Numbered from the stretch's first letter, positions 26,708 to 37,033 are shown. The stretch is 64,000 nt of DNA from an uncultured Pseudomonadales bacterium (GCA_937921865.1 CAKZWF010000020.1:115103-179102); one strand, 5' to 3'. The notes: generated by a model not told the origin, from the letters alone. Translations and numbers: made by a program.

Positions 26708-27835
26708 ATGGGATTTCAAGCACCTTATCCGGTGATATCGGCAGATTCACACATCACCGAACATCCGGACACCTACCTGGCACACATCGACTCAGCCTGG
26801 AAAGACAAAGCGCCGCGAGTGGTTGATGGTGGTGAACGTGGCGACCTGTTTCAGATCGACGGGATGCCGCGGACCATCGCGATGGGCCTGGTTGCGGCGG
26901 CGGGTAAACCTGCTGAAGAAATCACTACTGAGGGCGTGAAGTTCGCCGATCTGCATCGCAGCGGCTGGGACTCCAGTGCCAGGCTGGCGGACCAGCAGCG
27001 TGATGGTGTGGCGGCAGAGGTGATCTATCCCACGGTCGGTATGGTGCTGTGTAATCACCCTGATTTCGACTACAAGAAAGCCTGCTTTGATGCCTATAAC
27101 CGCTGGATTGCCGAGTACTGCAGTTTTGCTCCGAACCGGCTGCTCGGTTGCGGCCAGACGGCGATGCGTTCACCGGCGGAGGGCATCACTGACCTGAAAG
27201 CGATCAAGGCGCTGGGATTGCGCGGGGTGATGATGCCCGGGGAACCGGCCGAGGCTGACTATGACTCGGATATCTACAACCCGTTCTGGGAAAAGGCCAT
27301 AGAACTGCAGCTGCCGCTGTCTTTCCACATTCTTACCGGGCCCTCAGGCGCGGTTCGTGGTCCGCGGATCAACAGTTTTCTGTCCATCATTCGCGGTAAT
27401 CAGGACATCATGGGCACACTGATTTTTGGGGGCGTATTCGAACGCTACCCGGAACTTAAGGTGGTTTGCGTTGAAGCCGATGCAGGTTGGGTGCCGCATT
27501 ACATGTATCGCATGGATCACGCTTACAAGCGCCATCGCAACTGGCTGGCGCCGGGCGTTGAACTGGCCAGACTGCCCTCTGAGTACTTCAGCGAAAATAT
27601 CTACACCACCTTTCAGGATGACTGGGTGGCTTTCCGTATGGCCAACGACATGAACTGGCGTCGGTTGATGTGGGCAAACGACTTCCCGCACAGTGACTCC
27701 ACCTGGCCCTGGTCAATGGACATGCTGGAAGAGCAGACTCGCCAACTGAGCGTTGAGCAGACCCAATCCATTCTCTGTGACAACGTCGCCGAGCTCTATC
27801 AAATCGATCTGAAATCACTGGAGGTGGCAGCATGA
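26708..27835 (+). CDS. Amidohydrolase 2 family protein (PF04909)
   Basis: A 375-aa metal-dependent hydrolase or decarboxylase of the ACMSD-like group. Metal ligand motif ISADSHITEHP sits near residue 9-19, with PLSFHILTGPSG near residue 203-214 and the C-terminal Asp region RLMWANDFPHSDSTWPWS near residue 320. GGGGGAG precedes the ATG. It is the first of three catabolic genes; it overlaps the ThDP-enzyme gene by 4 bp. Relatives cleave carboxylates or C-C bonds in aromatic or cyclic compound breakdown; the substrate here is unknown. Confidence 0.9.
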   Translation: MGFQAPYPVISADSHITEHPDTYLAHIDSAWKDKAPRVVDGGERGDLFQIDGMPRTIAMGLVAAAGKPAEEITTEGVKFADLHRSGWDSSARLADQQRDGVAAEVIYPTVGMVLCNHPDFDYKKACFDAYNRWIAEYCSFAPNRLLGCGQTAMRSPAEGITDLKAIKALGLRGVMMPGEPAEADYDSDIYNPFWEKAIELQLPLSFHILTGPSGAVRGPRINSFLSIIRGNQDIMGTLIFGGVFERYPELKVVCVEADAGWVPHYMYRMDHAYKRHRNWLAPGVELARLPSEYFSENIYTTFQDDWVAFRMANDMNWRRLMWANDFPHSDSTWPWSMDMLEEQTRQLSVEQTQSILCDNVAELYQIDLKSLEVAA

Positions 27836-29478
27836 CCATGACCGGAGCAGAAATCATTGCACAGGGACTTGCTGCCTGGAACGTCCGCCACGTGTTTGCG
27901 ATTGTCAGTATTCACAATATGCCAATCCTGGATGCGATAAACCGTCTGGGTAAAACGGCCATTATCGATGTCCGGCATGAACAGGCAGGCACCCACGCCG
28001 CCGATGGCTATGCCAGGGCAACGGGGGAGATGGGGGTGATGATTGCCAGCACCGGTCCCGGCACGACCAACACGGTGACTGGCCTCTACGAAGCAACTTA
28101 TTCCTCGTCGCGGGTGCTGGTGATCACCGGTCAGGCAGAGACCCGCTACTACGGGAAAGGCCTCTCTTATGTGCACGAGGCGGAGAATCAGCTGCCGATG
28201 CTGGCCACGGTTGCTCGACGGGTAGAGAGCCCGCGGCATATTGATCAGGTAGCTGAGGCGTTGACGGCAGTGGTCGCAGATATGCATACCGGCCGGCCGG
28301 CACCGGGTGCATTAGAGGTGCCTATCGATCTGCAGTATGCGGACGGTGAGCCGTTTGAGTTCCCGGAAATTCGCCAGCCATATTTTTCGGTCAGCGACAA
28401 AGACAGTGATGCGATGCGTAAGATGGTCAGTGATTCAAACCGTCGCATTATCATCGCCGGTGGCGGGGTGATTGCTGCCGGTGCCAGTGCGGAACTGGTG
28501 GCATTGGCCGAAAAGCTCGATGCCCCGGTGCTGACCACGGTGGATGGTCGTGGTTCGATTCCTGAAGATCATCCCCTGTGTATTGGTAACTACTACACCA
28601 GTGCGGGTATCTATAACTCCCTTGTGGAGGCGGATCTGACCATCGCCATCGGCACCAAATATGCGATCGGCGTTGAAGGCGGTGGAATTGCTTTCAAGCC
28701 GCCAGGCAAACACCTGCAGATTGATATTGACCCGAATATGGTGGGGCGCACCCACCGGGCTGATCTGGGTGTGATTGCGGATGCAAAAGCAGCCCTGTCG
28801 GATCTGAATGCCGGCTTGCGGGAAGTCTCCGGCAACGATGCGCAGTTCAATGATGCAGTGTTCAGCACCCGGGATGCGGTGCACGGGGCAATGCGGAAGC
28901 GGCTGGGACCGGATTTCGCCCAGTTGATGGATGCGATGCGTAAGCGATTGCCCAGGGATGGTTTGTGGTGCCGGGATTCGACCATTGCCGCCTACAATTT
29001 TGGTAACCAGCTGTTTCCGGTTTATGAGCCTCGTACCTCGATCAATCCCTCCTCTGGAGCGATTGGTCCTGGTCTGCCGTTTTCGATTGGTGCGGTGATT
29101 GGCTCGGGTAAGCGTGGACTGGTAATACACGGTGACGGTGGCTTTATGTTTCATGCCACTGAGCTGGCGACCGCCGCTCAGTATCAGATTCCGCTGGTGG
29201 TCTGCGTGTTCAACGATGGCGGTTACGGGGTACTGCGCTGGCTGCAGGATACCCGCTTCGGCAGGATCAATGAGACAGACCTCGGCAAGATGAATTTTGC
29301 GCTGATGGCCCAGAGCATGGGTGTGCCTGGCGAGCGGGTACAGAACGTCGAGGCTTTTCAGTCAGCGCTGGATAAAGCGTTTGCCACTGACGGGCCTTAT
29401 CTGGTGGAGGTGGATATGGAACACTTTGCTCCAATGGAAATTTCCATCATGCCGAAAAACAAGCCGGTAGACGCATAG
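27832..29478 (+). CDS. Thiamine-diphosphate-dependent enzyme (acetolactate synthase/decarboxylase-like)
   Basis: A 548-aa ThDP enzyme with the three-domain layout: PYR domain with the catalytic Glu in RHEQAGTHAADGYAR (about residue 46), central domain (about 190-340) and PP domain with the GDG motif HGDGGFMFHATEL closing with FNDGGYG (about 425-465). It is probably a decarboxylase, carboligase or oxalyl-CoA/2-hydroxyacyl-CoA type lyase. Missing neighbours for branched-chain amino acid synthesis and the coupling to an amidohydrolase favour a catabolic role. ATG 27832 overlaps the amidohydrolase stop. Confidence 0.9.
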   Translation: MTMTGAEIIAQGLAAWNVRHVFAIVSIHNMPILDAINRLGKTAIIDVRHEQAGTHAADGYARATGEMGVMIASTGPGTTNTVTGLYEATYSSSRVLVITGQAETRYYGKGLSYVHEAENQLPMLATVARRVESPRHIDQVAEALTAVVADMHTGRPAPGALEVPIDLQYADGEPFEFPEIRQPYFSVSDKDSDAMRKMVSDSNRRIIIAGGGVIAAGASAELVALAEKLDAPVLTTVDGRGSIPEDHPLCIGNYYTSAGIYNSLVEADLTIAIGTKYAIGVEGGGIAFKPPGKHLQIDIDPNMVGRTHRADLGVIADAKAALSDLNAGLREVSGNDAQFNDAVFSTRDAVHGAMRKRLGPDFAQLMDAMRKRLPRDGLWCRDSTIAAYNFGNQLFPVYEPRTSINPSSGAIGPGLPFSIGAVIGSGKRGLVIHGDGGFMFHATELATAAQYQIPLVVCVFNDGGYGVLRWLQDTRFGRINETDLGKMNFALMAQSMGVPGERVQNVEAFQSALDKAFATDGPYLVEVDMEHFAPMEISIMPKNKPVDA

Positions 29479-29519
29479 CTGTTCAGCACTGAATTTGATG
29501 ATTGAGTTCGAGGTGAGTT

Positions 29520-30719
29520 GTGAATGCAGATGACCATTATGGCTTTGGACTGCCGGAAGAACTGCTGCTGTTACGGGATCAGATCCGCAGATTCATGCGC
29601 GAAGAAGTCAAACCCGTTGAAGATCAGCTGCCTCACGATGCCACCGGCTGTGCATCAGCTGACCGACAGCAGCTGAGGGCCAAGGCCGAAGCCCTCGGCC
29701 TGACTCGGCTGACGGTGCCGGAGCGCTATGGCGGCAATCCGGTCAGTGCTATGGCGCGGGTCATCATTGCCGAAGAGTCAGCCAAATGTCGCCTTGGGGG
29801 CTATGCACCCGCGCTGGGTGCTTTTGGTGGTGGGCCGCCTAATGTGATCTGGGGCGGCAGCGACGAACAGATTGAAAAGTATGGTATCCCCTGTGTGGAA
29901 GGTCAGCTGCGAGCCTTTGTCGCTATCACCGAACCTACAGGTGGTTCTGATCCGCGCAATAATATTGCCACGCGAGCCGTGAAGCGGGGTGATGAGTGGG
30001 TTTTGAACGGCCGTAAGATGTGGATTACCGGCGCCCAGGGCGCTGACTTCGGCATCATCTTCGCCCGTACCGGTGACGCCGCTGACGGACAGCCACCGCA
30101 GATCACCGCGTTCATTGTTGAAACGAATACTCCGGGACTAACGTTCAACGAAATCGGCGTCATCCGGGCGCTTTCTCCCTATGAAATTGTCCTCGAAGAC
30201 TGTGTGGTGCCTGATTGCAACGTGCTGGGTGATGTGGGCAGGGGCTTTGCGGTGGCGCAATCGTGGCTCGTGGATGCGCGAATACCTTATGCGGCAGGCT
30301 GCATCGGTATGGCTCAGGAAGCACTGGACATGGCCTGTGGCTGGGTAAAACAACGCCCCACGCGGGATGGCGTCCTTGCAGACAAACAGGCCATACAATG
30401 GATGATCGCTGATTCCGAGGTCGAACTGCGGGCCGCGCGAATGCTTGTGTACGATGCGGCTGGCAAGGTAGACGCCGGGGCTGGTGCGAAAGTCGATGCA
30501 TCGGTCTGTAAACTCTATGGCACGGAAACGGCCGGACGGGTTGTTGATCGGGCTATCCAGATGTTTGGCGGCATGGGGGTTGCGCAGGAAATGCCGCTGG
30601 AACGCTGGTATCGGGAATTGCGGGTGAAGCGTATTGGTGAAGGCCCTTCTGAAGTGCACCGAATGGTGATTGCCAGGGATAAACTGCGCAACACAGACGG
30701 TGGCTGCTATTTCGGATAA
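29520..30719 (+). CDS. Acyl-CoA dehydrogenase
   Basis: FAD-dependent acyl-CoA dehydrogenase, 399 aa. Family motifs: AITEPTGGSDPRNN near residue 138, WITGAQGADFG near residue 167, and FGGMGVAQEMPLERWYRE near the C-terminus followed by IGEGPSEVHRM, where the Glu of EGP occupies the catalytic-base position. The start is GTG 29520 with AGGTGAG just upstream. It follows the ThDP enzyme by 41 bp and likely completes the operon by desaturating a CoA thioester made by the preceding steps. Confidence 0.92.
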   Translation: MNADDHYGFGLPEELLLLRDQIRRFMREEVKPVEDQLPHDATGCASADRQQLRAKAEALGLTRLTVPERYGGNPVSAMARVIIAEESAKCRLGGYAPALGAFGGGPPNVIWGGSDEQIEKYGIPCVEGQLRAFVAITEPTGGSDPRNNIATRAVKRGDEWVLNGRKMWITGAQGADFGIIFARTGDAADGQPPQITAFIVETNTPGLTFNEIGVIRALSPYEIVLEDCVVPDCNVLGDVGRGFAVAQSWLVDARIPYAAGCIGMAQEALDMACGWVKQRPTRDGVLADKQAIQWMIADSEVELRAARMLVYDAAGKVDAGAGAKVDASVCKLYGTETAGRVVDRAIQMFGGMGVAQEMPLERWYRELRVKRIGEGPSEVHRMVIARDKLRNTDGGCYFG

Positions 30720-30752
30720 CACCAGCGTCGGACCACATCAGAGACGGAATTC

Positions 30753-31964
30753 ATGACAGAACAGTCGAAAAAAGAACCGGGTCGGTCACGAGAGTCCGGC
30801 TTCCGTCTTGTGACGCTCTTCGGAATCGAGATCCGCCTGGATTTCAGCGTGACCTTCATTTTTGCCCTCATTGTCTACAGTCTTGGCAGTGGGTTATTTC
30901 CAGACTGGCACCCGGACTGGAGTCCTCTGACCAGCTGGTCGACTGCTCTGCTTGCCGGATTGCTGTTTTTCGCTTCGCTGCTCGCCCACGAGCTGTCTCA
31001 TTCGCTGGTGGCTCGGCGCTACGGTATCCAGGTGCCGAGAATTACCCTGTTTCTGTTCGGCGGTATGGCGGAAATTGAAAGTGAAGCCGAAACGCCTTCT
31101 GCGGAGTTTTCGATTGCCATTGCCGGGCCAATAATGAGTCTGGCGTTATCCTTCATCTTCAGTTTGCTGGCGGCCAGTCTCGTCGGTGGCGCGCAGTTGG
31201 AAAGCCTGCTCGAAGATCCCGACGCGGGCGCGGCAGCGCTGACGCCGCTGGCAAGCGCCTGCGTCTGGCTCAGTTCGGTCAACCTGATGCTGGCTATCTT
31301 CAACATGATTCCCGGCTTTCCGTTGGATGGCGGTCGAGTATTCCGCGCGTTGGTCTGGCGGTTTACTGGAGATCGGTTGCGGGCGACCCGCTATGCGGCG
31401 GAGACCGGCAAATGGTTTGGCTGGCTGCTGATGGCGTTCGGGCTCTGGAATCTGCTGGTGCTGAAGTCTTCGGGCGGTCTGTGGCTGATACTGATTGGCT
31501 GGTTTCTGAGTCATCTGGCTGTGGCCAGTTACTCTCAGACACTGACCACAGGGTTACTGCAGCCACTCAAAGTTTCTGACCTGATGCGCACGCATTTTGA
31601 GCGGGTTGCAGCGGCGACGAGTCTGGAGGATTTTGCTGAGAACTGGTTGCTGCGCAGTAATCAGGTGCTCTGGCCGGTCTATGATCAGACCGGCAAGACG
31701 CTTGGGGTCATTTCTCTCGCTGATGTGATTGCGCTGGATCGGGCGGCCCGGAGTCGGCTTGGTGTCGTTGATGTGATGACGCCTCTGGAGCAGCTGCGGG
31801 CACTGCGTTCTGACGATGCCGCGGTGGATGCTTCAGTGCTGCTTGCCGAAGCTGGAGATCAGCCATTGGCGGTATTGCAGGGCGAGGACGTCGTTGGTCT
31901 CATTCGCGGGTCAGACGTGCTGCGCTGGATCATGCTGCACGATGAAAGCCGCTCCAGACATTGA
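30753..31964 (+). CDS. Site-2 protease family zinc metalloprotease with CBS region
   Basis: Intramembrane zinc protease of the M50 family, SpoIVFB-like, 403 aa. The zinc motif is HELSH (His79-Glu80, His83) inside a membrane helix, and the third ligand lies in NMIPGFPLDGGR (Asp191). About six membrane segments cover residues 30-260. The C-terminal 140 residues form a CBS-type region (VISLADVIALD and VVGLIRGSDVLRWI), which in relatives senses nucleotides. Its substrate is unknown; no anti-sigma gene is adjacent. It stands apart from the upstream dehydrogenase by 33 bp and may share its transcript. Confidence 0.9.
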   Translation: MTEQSKKEPGRSRESGFRLVTLFGIEIRLDFSVTFIFALIVYSLGSGLFPDWHPDWSPLTSWSTALLAGLLFFASLLAHELSHSLVARRYGIQVPRITLFLFGGMAEIESEAETPSAEFSIAIAGPIMSLALSFIFSLLAASLVGGAQLESLLEDPDAGAAALTPLASACVWLSSVNLMLAIFNMIPGFPLDGGRVFRALVWRFTGDRLRATRYAAETGKWFGWLLMAFGLWNLLVLKSSGGLWLILIGWFLSHLAVASYSQTLTTGLLQPLKVSDLMRTHFERVAAATSLEDFAENWLLRSNQVLWPVYDQTGKTLGVISLADVIALDRAARSRLGVVDVMTPLEQLRALRSDDAAVDASVLLAEAGDQPLAVLQGEDVVGLIRGSDVLRWIMLHDESRSRH

Positions 31965-32023
31965 GGTTGCTGCCATGCAGCTGAACTGAGCGAAGCTACA
32001 ATTAGTCTGTGCTGACGAAGCCG

Positions 32024-32040
32024 GATCAGAAGTTCTGATC
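32024..32040. promoter_or_regulatory. 17-bp palindrome upstream of the glutamate dehydrogenase gene
   Basis: GATCAGAAGTTCTGATC is a perfect palindrome of 8-bp arms around a central G, 75 bp before the glutamate dehydrogenase ATG and 59 bp after the protease stop. There is no T-run after it, so a terminator is less likely than an operator for a dimeric regulator. No regulator gene is adjacent, and no matching second copy was seen. Confidence 0.45.
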
Positions 32041-32115
32041 AATGGTTTAGGCAAACGATGAACAAACAGACACATTAAGAAATATATCAACAGTTGGGGC
32101 GGTGACAGAGCGGGT

Positions 32116-35100
32116 ATGGATACGACAGCAGGATCATATTTCGATCGATTGAGCAAGCGGATTGCGCTGCGACTTGGCGATGAACAGGAACCCGGTTTGC
32201 TTGGGCAGTTTGCAAACGTCTTCTGGCGTCATGCCCCCGAGGCGGATCTGATCTCCCGGAGCGTCGAAGATGATGCCGGGCTGACGATTGATTCCTGGAA
32301 GAAGTTTGATGAGCGTTGTAGTGAAGAGGTGACCATCAGCGTCGCCAATCCCGTGCACGCCAGGGACGGCTGGCAGTCTGCCCATACAGTTGTCCGGATC
32401 ATGGGTCCGGACATGTCTTTCATGGTGGATTCTGCACTGATAGCGCTTTCTCAGGACGGCATCATTACCCACCACCTAAATAATGTCGTGTTCAATGTCG
32501 AGCGTGACGACACCGGTGTCCTGGCGCTGCCGGAGTCTGCTTCCGAAAACAGCCACAAAGAACTGTTTATCCATCTGGAGATTGACCGGGTTGCTGATGA
32601 CGAGCTGGCCTCGGTGAGCCAGCGATTGCAGAAAACTGTGGCCGACCTCACCGCTGTGGTCGAAGACTTCGCTGCGATGAAACGACAGCTTAGCGACATC
32701 GTCGCTCAGCTGAAGACTAATCCGCCGCCTGTTGACGCGGAAGAACTCAGCGAAGCGCTGGTGTTTCTGGACTGGTTGAGTGTCAATAACTTTACGTTTT
32801 TGGGTTATCGGGAATTCGACTATGTTGACGATGTGATCCGCCAGTGTGGAACCCCTCTGGGAATACTCAGTCAACGAAACCGTGCCAGCGAGCGGAAGCT
32901 GTCTGACCAACCCGAATCTACCCAGGCGTTTCTGCTGCAGCCTACGCTGTTGTCTTTTTCCAAGTCGGGAACAAAGTCCCGGGTGCATCGTCCAGCGTAT
33001 CCGGACTACGTCGGCATCAAGAAGTTTGATGCCGAGGGCGAAGTCATTGGCGAGTGGGGTTTTCTTGGTCTTTATACGTCCCGTGTATATGTGGAACATC
33101 CTTCCGATATCCCCGTCGTGCGTCGAAAAGTAGCCAGCGTTCTCCAGCGATCACACTTTGAACCCGGTGGTTTCGACGCCAAGGTGCTCGGCCAGATTCT
33201 GGCTACTCATCCGCGCGATGAACTGTTTCAGATTGACGAAGACGTGTTGTTCGAAACCGCAATGGCGGTGACCTCGATCCATGAACGGCGACGAATCCGT
33301 GTGTTTGCGCGTTACGAAAGTTACGGGTTGTTTGTGAACTGCCTGGTGTACATGCCGCGGGACCTGTTTAACACGGCCGCTCGGATGCGTATTCAGCAGC
33401 TGCTGACAGAAACATTTGGTGCCGAGGACGCAGAATTCGACATCCACTTTTCGGAATCTGTTCACGTTCGCCTACAGCTGTCACTGCGGATACCGCCGGG
33501 TTCCCAGCCGAATGTGGACATGCGTGCGCTGGAAACTCAGATAACTGAACTGATCAGTGACTGGACAACCGAACTCAATGGCGTGCTGCTGGGTGCGTTT
33601 GGTGAAACCAGAGGCCGCCGCCTGGCGCGGGAATATGCGGACGCATTTCCGGCCGGATATCGGGAGCAGTTTGATGCGTCGTTTGCTGCAGATGATATTG
33701 CCAGTATCCGCCAGCTTGGACCCGATCGTGATCTGGTGACCCGTTTTTACCGGCTTCCGGAAGATCCCGAAGAGATTGTGAAACTCAAGATTTTTCATGC
33801 CGGGGGACCTTTGCCGCTGTCTGACATCATCCCGAAACTGGAAAATATGGGCTTTCGGGTCAGTGGAGAAAACCCATTCAGGATTCGCCGCAAAGGCAGC
33901 GAAGTGGTGTGGATTCACGAGTACACGCTGCTGTTTGGCAATGAACTGGATATCTCCGCGATCGATGATCGCTTTGAAAGGTCGTTCATTCGGACCTGGC
34001 ACGGTGAATCTGAAGATGATGGATTCAACAAGCTCATCCTGGGCGCCGGGTTGACCTGGGAGCAGGTCAGCCTGCTCAGGACCTATGCCCGATATATGCG
34101 GCAGATCCGTTTTGGCTTTGGTCAGGGGTTCATCAGTGCAACATTGGACCGGCATCGAACGCTGGCTGGTCGGCTGGTTGGCTTTTTCGAAGCGCGCTTT
34201 CATCCGGAACAGGATCCGGCGGTCAGCGATTCGCTTCAGAAACAGATTCTCGATGACCTCGAAGAGGTTGAACTCCTCAACGAAGATCGGATTCTGAGGC
34301 GTTATCTCGAGTTGATGCAGGCGACCAAGCGGACCAACTACTTCCAGGAGACTGAGCAGCAGCAACGCAAACGCTACCTGGCCATCAAGGTCGCTCCGGG
34401 TGAGGTTTCCGGTATGCCCCGGCCGCTGCCAATGTTCGAAATATTCGTCTACGCCCCGCACTTTGAAGGCGTTCATCTGCGCGGGGGTAAGATTGCCCGG
34501 GGTGGCTTGAGGTGGTCGGATCGCCATGAAGATTACCGGACTGAAGTGCTCGGGCTTGTGAAAGCCCAGATCGTCAAGAATGGCGTCATCGTCCCGACCG
34601 GCGCAAAAGGGGGATTTGTCATCAAAGCCGCGAGAATTGGTGGCGATCTGCCGGAAGTGGTCGGCTGTTATCGTGAATTCATCAGCGGCCTGCTGGATCT
34701 GACCGACAATATTGTGCAGGGCGAACTGCTGCCGCCGCCACGAACACGGCGCTTTGATGAGGATGATCCCTACCTGGTGGTTGCCGCGGACAAAGGCACT
34801 GCAAGCTTTTCAGATGAAGCCAACTCAGTTGCAGAAAGCTATCAGTACTGGATGGGAGACGGTTTTGCATCGGGAGGCTCCAACGGCTATGACCATAAGG
34901 AAATGGGGATTACCGCCCGTGGCGCCTGGATTTCGGTGCAGCGACACTTTCTGGAAAGGGGTATTGATGTCCAGAAGGATCCTGTCAGCGTTGTGGGTAT
35001 CGGTGATATGGCCGGCGACGTGTTTGGGAATGGCATGCTGTTGTCCCAGTCCATACAGCTCGTTGCGGCGTTCAACCACCTGCATATTTTCATCGACCCG

Positions 35101-36864
35101 GATCCTGACCCTGCAGCCAGTCACGCCGAACGGCTGCGACTGTTCAACCTGCCTAGGTCTTCCTGGGAAGACTACGGCAGCAACCTGATCTCAGAAGGTG
35201 GCGGCATCTTTTCCAGGCAGGCCAAGTCAGTCGCGATCAGTCCGCAGATGCGCGCGTGCTTTGAAATTGAGGCGGAGCATCTGGCTCCGGATGATCTCAT
35301 CCACGAATTGTTGAAAGCACCGGTGGGTCTGATCTGGAATGGTGGGATCGGGACCTATGTCAAAGCGAGTTCGGAATCTCATGATCTGGTCGGCGATAGA
35401 GCCAACGACCACCTGCGAGTAGATGCCAGTGAGCTGCAGGCGATGGTCTTCGGTGAAGGCGGTAATCTGGGCATGACCCAGAGTGCGCGGATCGAATTTG
35501 ATCTGGCCGGTGGTTCTGTCAATACAGACTTTATCGACAACTCCGCCGGGGTTGACTGCTCAGACCATGGGGTCAATATCAAAATTGCCCTCAACGAGAT
35601 TGTCGCCAAACAGGATCTGACTAACAAGCAGCGCAACGAGCTGCTGGAGTCAATGACGAGCGCGGTTTCGGAACTGGTGCTGGCCAACAACCACAGGCAG
35701 GCGCGTACCCTCAGTATTGCCTCCAGGCATTCAGCCGAGCGCCTGGCTGAGTATCAGCGCTTCATCTCCCGCATGCAGGCGGATGCAGGCCTGGACCGGG
35801 CGCTGGAGTTTCTGCCCTCCGACGATGAACTGCTGGAGCGGTCCAGCCAGGGGCTTGGTCTGACCCGGCCGGAACTGGCTGTGCTGTTGTCGTACTCGAA
35901 AATTTTCATCAAGTCACAGCTGGTGACTTCAGATCTGCATCAGGACCAATATATTTCCAGAGTGATTCTGGACGCGTTTCCGTCAGAGCTGGTGGATCGC
36001 TACGAAGCAGCGCTACTGAACCATCGGCTGCAGCGGGAGATCATCGCGTCTCAATTGGCGAATGCCATGGTCGATAATATGGGTGTGACTTATGTTGTCC
36101 ATCTGCTGGAGTTTGTCGGCGGCACGGTAGCGGATGTGGCGATGGCCTATGTCGCTTTTGCTGAGAGTTATGGCCTTGCGCGATGGATTGATGAGATTGC
36201 GTCGCACCCGGGGATCGAAGAGGAACTGAAACTGTCCATGCTGCTCGAACTGATTCGGCTGGGCAGGCGTTGTACCCGCTGGATTCTTCGTCATAGACAA
36301 CAGTTCGGGACGGTGGAAGACTTCATTGTCAGCTATGGGCCTCGAGTTGAAGCGCTCATTACCGAGCGGAGCAAACTCTCGGAAACCATGCGCAACGACA
36401 ACTGGCAGCAGCAGCATGATCAGCTGGTTGCGTCAGGAGTGAACGAAGAACTGGCGTTGCGCTCGGCGGGAGCTGGCAACATGGTGGTTGCGTTGCCGAT
36501 TCTAAACGTTGCTGATGAAACTGGAGAAGACCCTCTGGTCGTTGCCAGGGTATTCATTGGAGTGTCCCAAGCGCTGTATCTGGACTGGCTGTCTGAACAG
36601 CTCAGAATGCTTGCATCAGCAAGCCACTGGCAGGCCATGGAGCGTGATTCTCTTTCCGATGAGGTGGTGACCCATCAGGCTGCACTTGTGGCCCGATGTC
36701 TGACCGAAACAGCAGGCGATGTGCCCGGCTGGCTGGACCAGCAGCAGGATTTTGTTCGTGAATGGCGCCGAATTGTCGAAGAACTCCAGCACTCGAACAT
36801 TCCGGAGTTCTCGATGTTCTCGATGGCCTGCCGAAAGCTGAACAATCTCTGCCGAACCCTTTGA
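32116..36864 (+). CDS. gdhB: NAD-specific glutamate dehydrogenase, large (GDH-180) type
   Basis: A 1582-aa enzyme that converts glutamate to 2-oxoglutarate and ammonia with NAD, mostly in catabolism. The N-terminal 700 residues hold the ACT-like regulatory regions; the catalytic core spans about 780-1200. The substrate-binding segment GGLRWSDRHEDYRTEVLGL and PTGAKGGFVIK are conserved, as are GDGFASGGSNGYDHKEMG and VGIGDMAGDVFGNGML in the dinucleotide-binding domain. Length agrees with the Pseudomonas-type enzyme. ATG 32116 has no strong ribosome binding site. A 17-bp palindrome lies 75 bp upstream, and the remains of a TAXI receptor lie downstream. Confidence 0.95.
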   Translation: MDTTAGSYFDRLSKRIALRLGDEQEPGLLGQFANVFWRHAPEADLISRSVEDDAGLTIDSWKKFDERCSEEVTISVANPVHARDGWQSAHTVVRIMGPDMSFMVDSALIALSQDGIITHHLNNVVFNVERDDTGVLALPESASENSHKELFIHLEIDRVADDELASVSQRLQKTVADLTAVVEDFAAMKRQLSDIVAQLKTNPPPVDAEELSEALVFLDWLSVNNFTFLGYREFDYVDDVIRQCGTPLGILSQRNRASERKLSDQPESTQAFLLQPTLLSFSKSGTKSRVHRPAYPDYVGIKKFDAEGEVIGEWGFLGLYTSRVYVEHPSDIPVVRRKVASVLQRSHFEPGGFDAKVLGQILATHPRDELFQIDEDVLFETAMAVTSIHERRRIRVFARYESYGLFVNCLVYMPRDLFNTAARMRIQQLLTETFGAEDAEFDIHFSESVHVRLQLSLRIPPGSQPNVDMRALETQITELISDWTTELNGVLLGAFGETRGRRLAREYADAFPAGYREQFDASFAADDIASIRQLGPDRDLVTRFYRLPEDPEEIVKLKIFHAGGPLPLSDIIPKLENMGFRVSGENPFRIRRKGSEVVWIHEYTLLFGNELDISAIDDRFERSFIRTWHGESEDDGFNKLILGAGLTWEQVSLLRTYARYMRQIRFGFGQGFISATLDRHRTLAGRLVGFFEARFHPEQDPAVSDSLQKQILDDLEEVELLNEDRILRRYLELMQATKRTNYFQETEQQQRKRYLAIKVAPGEVSGMPRPLPMFEIFVYAPHFEGVHLRGGKIARGGLRWSDRHEDYRTEVLGLVKAQIVKNGVIVPTGAKGGFVIKAARIGGDLPEVVGCYREFISGLLDLTDNIVQGELLPPPRTRRFDEDDPYLVVAADKGTASFSDEANSVAESYQYWMGDGFASGGSNGYDHKEMGITARGAWISVQRHFLERGIDVQKDPVSVVGIGDMAGDVFGNGMLLSQSIQLVAAFNHLHIFIDPDPDPAASHAERLRLFNLPRSSWEDYGSNLISEGGGIFSRQAKSVAISPQMRACFEIEAEHLAPDDLIHELLKAPVGLIWNGGIGTYVKASSESHDLVGDRANDHLRVDASELQAMVFGEGGNLGMTQSARIEFDLAGGSVNTDFIDNSAGVDCSDHGVNIKIALNEIVAKQDLTNKQRNELLESMTSAVSELVLANNHRQARTLSIASRHSAERLAEYQRFISRMQADAGLDRALEFLPSDDELLERSSQGLGLTRPELAVLLSYSKIFIKSQLVTSDLHQDQYISRVILDAFPSELVDRYEAALLNHRLQREIIASQLANAMVDNMGVTYVVHLLEFVGGTVADVAMAYVAFAESYGLARWIDEIASHPGIEEELKLSMLLELIRLGRRCTRWILRHRQQFGTVEDFIVSYGPRVEALITERSKLSETMRNDNWQQQHDQLVASGVNEELALRSAGAGNMVVALPILNVADETGEDPLVVARVFIGVSQALYLDWLSEQLRMLASASHWQAMERDSLSDEVVTHQAALVARCLTETAGDVPGWLDQQQDFVREWRRIVEELQHSNIPEFSMFSMACRKLNNLCRTL

Positions 36865-37033
36865 GGCCACACAGACCGATAGCCGGTATTTTTACTCTGG
36901 CGGCGTCAGGAACCAATTTTCGGCGTCGCTGCCAAAGACTCGAGATTTCGAAATGATGCTTGCAGAAAGTCGCGCAAAGTCACCAAACACTCAGAAGTAA
37001 GTTGTTCTGGTTGGAAAATCTGCAGCATCCGGG

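Noticed and set aside
33481..34527. 348-codon open frame on the minus strand
   Set aside because: It lies inside the well conserved glutamate dehydrogenase gene and has no recognisable domain; it is a shadow frame.
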